9,016 bases of DNA from Acidocella sp. (GTDB taxonomy: Bacteria > Pseudomonadota > Alphaproteobacteria > Acetobacterales > Acetobacteraceae), in assembly GCA_029077775.1 (NCBI GenBank), contig JAQNCU010000097.1, positions 1 through 9,016 of the forward strand, given 5' to 3'. Each line of letters opens with the position of its first letter. Position 1 is the stretch's first letter. The notes beneath the pieces were generated by a model. It made no database searches. It was not told the DNA's origin and worked only from the letters and a program-made list of their open reading frames with translations. A program made the translations under genes and the position numbers. Positions 1-7,305 of this stretch are shown here, piece after piece.

Positions 1-2057
1 TTCTCCGCAACCAGGAGCACCCGGTAATCGTCGCGCTCGAAAGTTTCGGGTAGCTCGCTCTCGGCCAAGCCTTCATTCATCGATACTTCGGTATAGGACG
101 AGCCGGGGTCCTCTGGGTCCTCAACGGCTCCGGAAAAAGCAACCAATGAGCGGATGCCGCTATAGCCGTGATCCTTAATGTACTTATCGAATGCCAGCTT
201 ATATTTGACCGCGGCGAGACGTGATCCCGTGACGACCATCGCCTTGGCCCGCCCGCCCAGCTCATGCATGACGTACAGGCGGAAGTGCTCGATGATGACG
301 GATACCACCTGCTCGATATTGACGGGGTGCAGCTCCAAATACCGCGCCAGCGCCTTTGCCGCCTTCTTGCGGGGCACCTCGGGGTCATTTTCAATTTGCT
401 TGATAAGCCCAAAAAAGCGCTTGTAGGTCGTGTAGTTCAGCAGCACGTCCATGATGAAGCCTTCATCAATGGCTTGCCGCATGGTGTATTCGTGAAATGG
501 CGATAGCCCCGATGGCCCCGGTTCATCGAATATCATTTTGGTTTTGAATTTTGGCGTGGCGGTAAAGGCAAAAAAACTTAAATTTGGTTGCCGCGTGCGC
601 CGCATCGCATCGCGTAGCACCGCCGCTCGCGCGTCATCGGAAAGGTCATCGTCTTCTTCATCTGACATTTGCGCTGCAATCGCGGCCTCTATGCCGTCCT
701 TGTTCAACATCCCCTTCAGCGTCGTAGCCGTCTCGCCACTCTGGGAGGAATGTGCCTCGTCCACGATCACCGCGAAGCGCTTGCCCGCCGTGTCGATTTT
801 TACCCCCGTCCCTTTGCTTTCCAGTGTGGAGAGCGCTTGGCCAATGAACGGAAATTTTTGAATGGTGGTGATGACAATGGGCGTGCCGTTCGAGAGCGCA
901 CGGGCGAGTTGTTGGGTGTCTTCGTCGATCTTTTCGACCACGCCGGTTTTATGCTCGAACTGATAAATCGTGTTCTGCAATTGTTGGTCCAGCACCCGGC
1001 GGTCGGTGACGACAATCACCGAGTGGAATATTTTGCCGTCCTGTTCGTCGTGCAGGCTGGCCAGCCGGTGCGCGAGCCAGGCGATGGAGTTTGACTTGCC
1101 CGAACCGGCGGAATGCTGAATCAGATAATTCCGCCCCGGTCCGTTTTTCCGCGCATGGGCAATGAGTTTGCGCACCGCATCGAGCTGATGGTAGCGCGGA
1201 AAAACCATCGTCTCCTTGCGGATAGTGCGCACGCCCTTGTCAGTTTTAACCTGCCGCTCCTTCACCTCCAGATGCATGAAACGTTGCAGAATATCGAGCA
1301 GGCTATCGGCTTGCAGCACCTCATCCCAAAGATAATAGGTTTTCCAGTTGCCCTCTACGGGTGGGTTGCCTGCGCCGTGATTATGGCCGCGGTTGAAGGG
1401 GAGAAAAACCGTTTCCTTGCCTTTTAGCCGCGTGGTCATCCAGACCTCGTCCGGGTCCACCGCGAAATGCACGAGGGCGCGCTTTTTGAAGGCAAGCAAT
1501 AGGTCGCGTTCATCACGTTCCTCGCTGTACTGCCGCACGGCGTCCGCCGCGCGCTGGCCAGTGAGCGGGTTTTTCAGCTCGGCCGTTGCCACCGGCAGGC
1601 CGTTGAGGCTGAGCGTCACGTCGATAATGCAACGCCGGTTTTTGCCGTCCGCCTTTTTCATCACCGAGGTAAAGGCAACCTGCCGGGTTATGGTGAGCCG
1701 GTTTAGGGCGTAGCTCGCGGCGGCTTCGGGATTCATGCTGGAGTTGGGGCGGAAGGAGGCCAGCCGGAATGTCTTGCCATAGCATTTGAAGCCATAGCGC
1801 AGCACATGCAGCGTGCCTTTCAGGTCGAGTTCCTTGGCCAGGCTATCCAGCACGGTGGCTTGCGTTTTTGCGCCCAGCAGCGCTTCCAACTGCGCCCATT
1901 TTGCGCCCTGGCTGTCCTTCAGGTAGCCGGTGACGTCCTCAGGGAATAGCGCCAGAGCCTCGTCGTAATCCGCCGCCGCGCGCTTGGTATAGCCGCTTGC
2001 ACCAGTCAGCCCGGCTTCAATCGCGCTCTCGAAAGCGGCTTCGGTGTGGTTCGCCAT
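1..2057 (-). CDS. hsdR: Type I restriction enzyme subunit R (HsdR), N-terminal 685 residues, 3' end outside window
   Basis: This is the motor and nuclease subunit of a type I restriction enzyme. It translocates DNA using ATP and cuts unmethylated DNA far from the recognition site. The frame is open from an ATG at 2057-2055 to the window edge. An AGGGG Shine-Dalgarno overlaps the stop of the upstream gene 6 nt before the start. Residues 1-20 carry the family's N-terminal signature (NHTEAAFESAIEAGL). The PD-(D/E)xK nuclease core is visible as D146 and E160-L-K162. The helicase part shows Walker A HSAGSGKS with K321, a DEAH box at 433-436 (VDEAHSSQSG) and motif III FTATPK near 499-503. The visible part ends at RVLLVAE, in the second RecA-like domain. 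HsdR proteins are usually about 1000 residues, so roughly a third is missing past base 1. No frameshift or stop is seen. It is the last visible gene of the hsdM-hsdS-TIR-HEPN-like operon. Confidence 0.97.
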   Translation of the reverse strand, partial: MANHTEAAFESAIEAGLTGASGYTKRAAADYDEALALFPEDVTGYLKDSQGAKWAQLEALLGAKTQATVLDSLAKELDLKGTLHVLRYGFKCYGKTFRLASFRPNSSMNPEAAASYALNRLTITRQVAFTSVMKKADGKNRRCIIDVTLSLNGLPVATAELKNPLTGQRAADAVRQYSEERDERDLLLAFKKRALVHFAVDPDEVWMTTRLKGKETVFLPFNRGHNHGAGNPPVEGNWKTYYLWDEVLQADSLLDILQRFMHLEVKERQVKTDKGVRTIRKETMVFPRYHQLDAVRKLIAHARKNGPGRNYLIQHSAGSGKSNSIAWLAHRLASLHDEQDGKIFHSVIVVTDRRVLDQQLQNTIYQFEHKTGVVEKIDEDTQQLARALSNGTPIVITTIQKFPFIGQALSTLESKGTGVKIDTAGKRFAVIVDEAHSSQSGETATTLKGMLNKDGIEAAIAAQMSDEEDDDLSDDARAAVLRDAMRRTRQPNLSFFAFTATPKFKTKMIFDEPGPSGLSPFHEYTMRQAIDEGFIMDVLLNYTTYKRFFGLIKQIENDPEVPRKKAAKALARYLELHPVNIEQVVSVIIEHFRLYVMHELGGRAKAMVVTGSRLAAVKYKLAFDKYIKDHGYSGIRSLVAFSGAVEDPEDPGSSYTEVSMNEGLAESELPETFERDDYRVLLVAE

Positions 2058-2066
2058 TGGCTGCCC

Positions 2067-2921
2067 CTATTTCAACGGCCAAATTTTGCGGTTTCGCAAA
2101 AAATGGTCTTCGGCTTGATAACCGTCAAAAAACTCATAATGCCCTGATAACGCAGCTACGCCTTGCTGATAGACCGCAAAGTTTGTCAGCTCATAGAAAA
2201 TCCCCGCCAGCCAGCGCACGACGCATAGCGCATAAAAGCGCCCGTATTTTTGTGCCCATTCTGTCTGCCCGGTTCGTTCTGATGCGACGGCAAGGTCGTC
2301 CATTGCCTGTCCGCTTTCGGCAATATGGAAAACTGCCGAATGATCGCCGATCATTGCATCAACGATCATCGCGCCGCGCTTAACGCGCAATTCGGCATCT
2401 TTGCCCCGATAATGCTTATCTAAGATCGGCTCTACAACTTCGGCCCACCATTTGTTCACCGGCTCCGTCGCCGGATCAAATGCCGGATTCCCAATTGCCT
2501 CGAAATTGGCGTACCTGCCCCTTGAAGCGTCGGCAAAGGAGGTGAGGCATTCCACCGCCTTCCAGCAAATCGGCTCTGTCGGCCTGGGGTGGTCCAACGT
2601 CAGTTTGTGCTTGAGAGCGATCTGATCGGCTTTATCGCAGAGCTTTTTTAGATCATGACCAAAATTGCGAACCACTTTCTGGCTGGGTAGCTCACCAGCG
2701 TTATCAATGGCATGATCGGCAACTAGAATGAGCTTGGCCAGACGCTCAATGCCAATCGAAAGGCCAAAAAAGGCCGTGTAGTATTCGCCTAATCCGCTTC
2801 CGTAGCTGGCCCGCCCCAAAGCGGTTACGCCCGCTCCGATTAACTGAGAAACGAGCGATGCCTCCCGGTGAAGCGCCCGCCATTCTGGCAATGTGCATGG
2901 ATCGGGGTTCCTTTGGCTCAT
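2067..2921 (-). CDS. HEPN-like protein in the hsdS-hsdR interval
   Basis: A 284-residue protein I cannot assign to a named family with certainty. The pattern is that of a HEPN-type all-helical protein. There is a helix reading GIERLAKLILV (56-66), then R85-N-F-G-H89 followed by DLKKL (about 85-94), then SRGRYANFE (133-141). Many HEPN proteins have such 'E-x-x-K' and 'GHdLkkL' helices, and active ones are metal-independent RNases using an Arg-x4-6-His motif. Here the Arg and His are only three residues apart, so catalysis is uncertain. There is no signal peptide or membrane segment. The start is an ATG at 2921-2919 with a GAAGG Shine-Dalgarno about 6-10 nt upstream. Its stop lies 9 nt before hsdR, so the two are surely cotranscribed. 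The gene is visibly less GC-rich than secA and most of hsdM. By analogy with PrrC it may be an RNA-targeting effector guarded by the restriction complex; that is inference. An inactive partner or antidote for the TIR protein is the main alternative. Confidence 0.8.
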   Translation of the reverse strand: MSQRNPDPCTLPEWRALHREASLVSQLIGAGVTALGRASYGSGLGEYYTAFFGLSIGIERLAKLILVADHAIDNAGELPSQKVVRNFGHDLKKLCDKADQIALKHKLTLDHPRPTEPICWKAVECLTSFADASRGRYANFEAIGNPAFDPATEPVNKWWAEVVEPILDKHYRGKDAELRVKRGAMIVDAMIGDHSAVFHIAESGQAMDDLAVASERTGQTEWAQKYGRFYALCVVRWLAGIFYELTNFAVYQQGVAALSGHYEFFDGYQAEDHFLRNRKIWPLK

Positions 2922-2986
2922 CTCAAACCTTCGATTAGCCCGACCTCAATCGTGGTCTCAAAATCGCGTTCGGTATGACCAGTCAC
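2918..2986 (-). pseudogene. 5' stump of a second hsdR (22 codons)
   Basis: A short frame starts at GTG 2986-2984, two nt after the TIR gene's stop, and ends at TGA 2920-2918. A GGAG sits 7 nt upstream of the GTG, inside the end of the TIR gene. Its product contains H-T-E, F-E, I-E and G-L at the same spacing as the start of the intact HsdR in this window (residues 4-17). By hand count about 32 of 42 nt match over those 14 codons, with differences spread mainly over third positions and non-conserved codons. After the G-L pair the similarity ends and a stop follows within a few codons. I read it as what remains of an earlier hsdR that directly followed the TIR gene. The TGA overlaps the next gene's ATG as ATGA, so translating the stump could feed ribosomes into the HEPN-like gene. 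A chance match is unlikely given its exact position but cannot be excluded for so short a piece. Confidence 0.7.
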
Positions 2987-2988
2987 CT

Positions 2989-3726
2989 TCAGGCTCCAGC
3001 ACGGTGGATCAAAGAATCATCGATTTCGATTCCAGCCCCCTTCATCCGTGTCGCTAGTTTAACAGCAATCTCCTTGACGTGATCGTTGAACTCCAACCGC
3101 AGTACCCCATCGATATCGCTCGGAATTTCCAACGCACCTTTTTTGAGAATAACCATTCGATCCCGCCCAAGAGAGGCAAAAACCATCCCCATTTCCAATA
3201 CAACATTTTGGCGCGCTCTGGGCTGGCGCTCTTGTTCGCCTTTGGCTTTGGAATATCCAAAATCATCTGGAGTCATTAGCACGATTCCAAAGGCAGCCTC
3301 TTTATAGATTTGCTGCTCAAGAGCTTCGATAATCGTTTTGCTCTGCCCGTCATTGTTTTGAAGGATATAAGGATCAAGATTTAGCCGCCGTAGAACCAAC
3401 TCCAGTTGTTCCAACGCTGTATGATCATGCCCATGCACCACAAATATTTTGGTTCTGCGGTCTATGGCCTTGTAAGGCGAGCTTGGCGCAGCGGTCGTTT
3501 GCGAGGATGGTGCGGCGCCTGAGAACATAGCCTCCAGAACGGCCTTCTTATCCGCCGAACCTTGGCACTGGACGCGACCGGTGGTTTCCCAAAAATTCAG
3601 CACGCCTCCCTTTTTTGCCCGGAAGATGATTTTGCCATTGCCGTCAGTGGACCATTCCCCATCGATCCCCTTGCTCGCAACGAGCGTTTTCAGATCATCT
3701 TCTGAACCATCAAAGTCAATGGCCAT
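2989..3726 (-). CDS. TIR-like nucleotide-binding protein (CAP12/Pycsar-effector TIR family)
   Basis: A 245-residue protein with two parts joined by a Ser/Ala/Pro/Thr-rich linker (about 70-85). The C-terminal part matches the family of predicted nucleotide-binding proteins with a TIR-like domain: first strand KIFVVHGHD (93-101), GIVLMTPDDFGYS (147-159), RQNVVLEMGMVFASLGRDR (172-190) and IPSDIDGVLRLEF (201-213). In related bacterial TIR effectors of CBASS and Pycsar systems the domain degrades NAD+, and the glutamate of the 'NVvlElG' segment is catalytic. E178 is the matching residue here. The first ~65 residues (FDGSEDDLKTL, then VLNFWETTGRVQCQG) form a small sensor-like domain of unknown role. 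The ATG at 3726-3724 lies inside the end of hsdS (11-nt overlap), with GGAG 7 nt upstream, so translation is probably coupled to HsdS. Location suggests an effector linked to the restriction system. NADase activity is inferred from the family, not shown. Confidence 0.9.
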   Translation of the reverse strand: MAIDFDGSEDDLKTLVASKGIDGEWSTDGNGKIIFRAKKGGVLNFWETTGRVQCQGSADKKAVLEAMFSGAAPSSQTTAAPSSPYKAIDRRTKIFVVHGHDHTALEQLELVLRRLNLDPYILQNNDGQSKTIIEALEQQIYKEAAFGIVLMTPDDFGYSKAKGEQERQPRARQNVVLEMGMVFASLGRDRMVILKKGALEIPSDIDGVLRLEFNDHVKEIAVKLATRMKGAGIEIDDSLIHRAGA

Positions 3727-4981
3727 ACAAGTTCTCCATCTTTCCCGTCACTGCCGCGGTGATTAGTGCAGATCGATATTCTTCTAGCTTCTCGATGCTC
3801 TTCTTTACTTGCTCATGAGCGTAATGGTGCTGTTTGTCCTTCTTGGAACAGAGGGAAGCAATCTGAGCTTGCTCATCAAGACTAGGAACCGGAAGGCGAA
3901 AGTCACCAAGGGCATCTCTATTTACTTTCGGCATCGCTACGCGAAGCGATTCAAGCTCTGCATAGGACGTAAAGGCATCCGTTAGAAGAAAATAGAACAA
4001 GTATGTCCGGTCAAAATGTGTTCCTGGATCAATGGCGTACATATCGGCGCTACAAAGGCATTCGCCATCATAGAGCGCAACTTTGCGTAATGCAGGACGG
4101 ATCTTTGAGTAAAGGATGCTACCCACGGGGCAAAGATATTTGCCGCTTATCGCTCCTTGCTCATCGGCGCTCGTGACCTCGTAGAGACGCCCGGTTGCGC
4201 TTTCGATGTGATCGGGGGCAATCAACGGCATTTCAGCGAACTTCTGTTCGAGTGGATCAACTTGCCCACTCTGTACGCGACAGCGCCACTTGAAAGGGAC
4301 TAAGCCCCAATGCGCCGGGATGTCGCCGAGCCAGTCGATGCCGGAGGGTTTTAGGGGGGCGGTGGGGTTTAGGCCCTTGGTGACGGCTTGGGTGATGAGC
4401 GCCTGGCGCTTTTCCGCCAGCCGGTCCAGCAGGGCGCGCTTCTTTTCAATCAACCCATCAATTTGGGCCGTCTTCTCATCCAAAAACCGCGCAATCCGCT
4501 GCTGGGTTTCGAGGGGTGGAAGGGGCACCTCGATGGTCACAAGTTCACTGGAATTTATCGCCGGGTAGCTCACGCCGACCGAACGCGCCACTATCTCTGA
4601 AACAAAAGGCTCAGATTTCGCTACCCAACCAAGGTATGCTGAATGAGCATCTTTCCCAGGTCGGACAACGCAAAATCCCGTCGAGGCAACCAAGTCATCG
4701 GAAGCCTCTTCAACAGCGGCGATAGCTCTTAAATATGTCCGGACTGTAGAAATAAGAATATCGCCACTACGCACCTTCCGCCGTGCTCGTGACGGGGCCT
4801 GGAAGAAGGGCATGCGGTTAGTTTCTTCAAGGCCGCGCGTGAGGGAAACCCCAGAAATCTCGACATAATCAATTTCGGTTAGATCATCCGTGCCTTCCGG
4901 CAATACCTCATCGTTATGGGAAGATACATATTTCAGGCGTTTCGATGCCCAACCCACAGGATAATTTATGCCAGTTGTCAC
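3716..4981 (-). CDS. hsdS: Type I restriction-modification specificity subunit (HsdS)
   Basis: The DNA-recognition subunit of the type I enzyme. It joins two HsdM to form the methyltransferase and adds HsdR for cleavage. The 421 residues show the usual plan: target-recognition domain 1 (about 1-155), a central conserved helix (about 155-205; LPPLETQQRIARFLDEK, then EKRQALITQAVTKGL), recognition domain 2 (about 215-370, opening IDWLGDIPAHWGLVPFK) and a distal conserved helix (about 370-415; LPVPSLDEQAQIA, then EYRSALITAAVTGKM). The paired LIT-x-AVT segments mark the two half-subunits, so the target should be bipartite with a spacer set by the helices. The start is a GTG at 4981-4979 that shares GTGA with the hsdM stop, and a GAAGGGG lies 8 nt upstream. 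The central conserved region looks more GC-rich than the recognition domains. The recognition sequence cannot be read from the protein. Confidence 0.97.
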   Translation of the reverse strand: MTTGINYPVGWASKRLKYVSSHNDEVLPEGTDDLTEIDYVEISGVSLTRGLEETNRMPFFQAPSRARRKVRSGDILISTVRTYLRAIAAVEEASDDLVASTGFCVVRPGKDAHSAYLGWVAKSEPFVSEIVARSVGVSYPAINSSELVTIEVPLPPLETQQRIARFLDEKTAQIDGLIEKKRALLDRLAEKRQALITQAVTKGLNPTAPLKPSGIDWLGDIPAHWGLVPFKWRCRVQSGQVDPLEQKFAEMPLIAPDHIESATGRLYEVTSADEQGAISGKYLCPVGSILYSKIRPALRKVALYDGECLCSADMYAIDPGTHFDRTYLFYFLLTDAFTSYAELESLRVAMPKVNRDALGDFRLPVPSLDEQAQIASLCSKKDKQHHYAHEQVKKSIEKLEEYRSALITAAVTGKMENLYGH

Positions 4982-7155
4982 GAAACCAGCCCCTTCAAAA
5001 GCCCTGCAATTTCTCCCTCCAGCTTCGTGATGTCCGCCTCAATGTCCGCCAGCGCGCGCGGCGGCTGGTAAACATAGAAATGCCGGTTGATCGGGATTTC
5101 ATACCCAACCTTCGTCTTGTCGTAATCCACCCAGGCATCCGGCACATGCGGCAGCACTTCGCGCGCCATGTAAGCCGCAATCACCGCGCGAAAGGTCTCC
5201 ACTAATTGATCATTGGGCTTGTCCGGGCCAAACTGCATGGGCAGCGGCAGGGTGGTGCCCTCCGGCAACGGGATATTCTCGGTATCGCGCAACTCGCTAT
5301 CCGGCTCCGGTCGGCCCTTGGCGTCCCGGCAGATTTCAGCTTCTGGGTCGCGCTCGCCTAGGGCCGCAAAGATTGCCTTCATCAAAGGGGTGGGGATTTT
5401 AACCCCGGCCCTCTTGGCGGCGCTAGCAATATCAGCCTCGAATAGCGCGCGGTCTAAATACCGGCCCTTGCGCGTCAACTTGGCCAATACCGCGCGGATG
5501 GAATCTTGCAGCGCGCTTCCTTCCGCAATCTCCTTTGCCGCCGCCTTATCGTCCTTGCGCTTTTTGGAGGTAGCGAGATTGGCAAAGGTACTTTGCTCAT
5601 CCAGCCGCGCCAGGCGCTCGGCTGATGCCTCAAAATTCATCCGCAAGGGCCGCTCAACCGTCACTTTCAGGAAGCCAAATTCCCGGTTCTCAAAAATGCG
5701 GGAGACGATCCGGGTCTCAGGACTGCCATTGATACCAATTTCCGCCGTCTCGCCGTCACGGTAATTGCCGTAAATGCGGGTAAGGTGACGTATCTGCTCT
5801 TCGGTGATTTCGTTGCGCTTATTATTGAGGCTTTTCTTCATGCGTTGGGCAAAGCGCGTGCCGTCGATCAACTGCACCTTGCCGCGCCGCTCCGGCGCCT
5901 TGCGGTTGGTAACCAGCCAGACATAGGTGAAAATGCCGGTATTATAGAAAAGCTGGTCCGGGAGCGCCACAATGGCATCAAGCCAGTCATTCTCGATAAC
6001 CCAGCGGCGGATATTGGAGGGGCCGGAGCCAGCATCGCCCGAGAAAAGCGGTGAGCCGTTAAAGACGATGGCGATCTTGGAGCCAGCCGCGTCTTCATCC
6101 CCCTCCTTAAAGGGATACATTTTGGAAATCATGTGCTGAAGGAAGAGCAATGAGCCGTCATTGATGGCGGGCAGGCCAGCACCAAAACGGGCGGCAAAAC
6201 CCAGCTCGTTATGCTCCTTCTCTACAACGCTCTTTTGGTCCTTCCATTCCACGCCAAAAGGCGGGTTGGCCAGGAGGTAGTGGAATTGCTGGCCTTGAAA
6301 ACCGTCCTTGGTTTTGCCATCGCCCAGCGTGTCACCCAGGATGATCTGGCTGGTATCCTCATCCTTAATCAACATATCCGCGCAGCAGATGGCCCAGGAT
6401 TCATCGTTATATTCCTGGCCGAAAAGGTCGAGATTGGCGCGGTCATTCTGGCCAAGGATGAATTTTTCAGATTCAGAGAGCATCCCGCCCGTGCCGCAAG
6501 CGGGGTCATAGATTCTGCGGTAAATGCCGGGTTTGTAGACATCCTGCTCCCCCGTATAAATCAGGTTCGCCATCAGGCGGATAACCTCGCGCGGAGTAAA
6601 ATGGTCCCCGGCCTCTTCATTCGCCTGCTCGTTGAAGCGCATCACCAGATGCTCGAACAGATAGCCCATCTGCAAATTATCGACCTTGTCCGGGTGCAAA
6701 TCCACATCGGCCATCGCTTTCACGATGGTAAAGAGCCGGTTACTGGAATCCAGCTTTTCGATCTGGTCCGCAAACTTGAAGCGCTCAAAAATGGCGCGGG
6801 CGGTGGGGGAGAAGGCGTTGATGTAGGAGACGAGGTTGGGCGCGATGTTCTCGGCGTCGCCGAGCAGCTTATTGAAGGTGAACGGGCTGGTATTATAGAG
6901 CGGGTGCTTGCGCTTCGGGTCCGCCGCGCGCTTCAAAATCTGCTCCATCGCGTTTTCGGGCATATTCTGGGCGACGAGCTTCGCATGTTGCTTGAGCACG
7001 GCCCCTTTGGTCGGTTCCAGCACGCAGTCCAGCCGCCGCAGCACGATGATGGGCAGCATGACCAGCCGGTACTGCGGCGGGCGATAGGGGCCGCGGAGCC
7101 GGTTAGCAATCTCCCAGATATGGGATTTTAGCTCTTCGTGCGCTTGGATGTTCAA
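4978..7155 (-). CDS. hsdM: Type I restriction-modification DNA methyltransferase subunit (HsdM)
   Basis: An N6-adenine methyltransferase that marks host sites using S-adenosylmethionine, in complex with HsdS. From the chosen start it has 725 residues. The N-terminal helical domain begins with NIQAHEELKSHIWEIANRLRG. The catalytic core follows with GDHFTPREVIRLM (about 183-195), SAM-binding motif I DPACGTGG (about 217-224) and catalytic NPPF (about 297-300). The last part (WVDYDKTKVGYEIPINRHFYVYQPPRALADIEADITKLEGEIAGLL) is a helical tail typical of longer HsdM proteins; classic enterobacterial ones are nearer 500 residues. I chose TTG at 7155-7153 because family similarity begins exactly there and a promoter-like pair lies between it and the upstream ATGs. 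The frame stays open to ATGs at 7278 and 7332, but the extra residues do not look like HsdM, and the latter overlaps the divergent gene. A weak GAAG lies about 10 nt before the TTG. It is the first gene of the operon and overlaps hsdS by 4 nt. Confidence 0.95.
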   Translation of the reverse strand: MNIQAHEELKSHIWEIANRLRGPYRPPQYRLVMLPIIVLRRLDCVLEPTKGAVLKQHAKLVAQNMPENAMEQILKRAADPKRKHPLYNTSPFTFNKLLGDAENIAPNLVSYINAFSPTARAIFERFKFADQIEKLDSSNRLFTIVKAMADVDLHPDKVDNLQMGYLFEHLVMRFNEQANEEAGDHFTPREVIRLMANLIYTGEQDVYKPGIYRRIYDPACGTGGMLSESEKFILGQNDRANLDLFGQEYNDESWAICCADMLIKDEDTSQIILGDTLGDGKTKDGFQGQQFHYLLANPPFGVEWKDQKSVVEKEHNELGFAARFGAGLPAINDGSLLFLQHMISKMYPFKEGDEDAAGSKIAIVFNGSPLFSGDAGSGPSNIRRWVIENDWLDAIVALPDQLFYNTGIFTYVWLVTNRKAPERRGKVQLIDGTRFAQRMKKSLNNKRNEITEEQIRHLTRIYGNYRDGETAEIGINGSPETRIVSRIFENREFGFLKVTVERPLRMNFEASAERLARLDEQSTFANLATSKKRKDDKAAAKEIAEGSALQDSIRAVLAKLTRKGRYLDRALFEADIASAAKRAGVKIPTPLMKAIFAALGERDPEAEICRDAKGRPEPDSELRDTENIPLPEGTTLPLPMQFGPDKPNDQLVETFRAVIAAYMAREVLPHVPDAWVDYDKTKVGYEIPINRHFYVYQPPRALADIEADITKLEGEIAGLLKGLVS

Positions 7156-7206
7156 TGTATTTCTACTTCTGGCTGGTTGGGCAGTCTCCCTGGGCGGGAT
7201 AAATGA

Positions 7207-7235
7207 ATCTGACAGGGCTTCTGTTAACGGGTCAA
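7207..7235 (-). promoter_or_regulatory. Candidate promoter of the hsdM operon
   Basis: On the minus strand a TTGACC (7235-7230, five of six to the -35 consensus) is followed after 17 nt by TCAGAT (7212-7207, three of six to the -10). Transcription would begin near 7200 and leave a leader of about 45 nt before the hsdM TTG. The spacing is ideal but the -10 is weak. Its position supports the TTG start over the upstream ATGs. Confidence 0.35.
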
Positions 7236-7267
7236 GGCAGGCTCCAGCAGATACATAAAATTGAATT

Positions 7268-7291
7268 CCAGAACTCATTGAGCCATTCTGG
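7268..7291. repeat. Inverted repeat CCAGAA-N12-TTCTGG between divergent genes, possible operator
   Basis: Perfect 6-bp arms (7268-7273 and 7286-7291) flank a 12-nt spacer that itself holds CTCA-T-TGAG (7274-7282). The element ends 5 nt before the GGAGG Shine-Dalgarno (7296-7300) of the plus-strand gene. It lies downstream of a -10-like TAAAAT (7256-7261), which could serve that gene. It could be a repressor site or a small leader hairpin masking the ribosome site. No regulator gene is visible in the window, and short dyads occur by chance. Confidence 0.35.
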
Positions 7292-7305
7292 CGCCGGAGG
7301 CAGCC

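Noticed and set aside
5213..5764. 183-codon plus-strand open frame antisense to the 3' part of hsdM
   Set aside because: Ser/Arg/Ala-rich shadow product with no recognisable motif, inside an intact hsdM.
6211..7131. 306-codon plus-strand open frame antisense to hsdM
   Set aside because: It mirrors the codon pattern of hsdM, has no convincing ribosome site and gives a low-complexity Val/Leu/Ala-rich product. hsdM with its clear catalytic motifs occupies this DNA.
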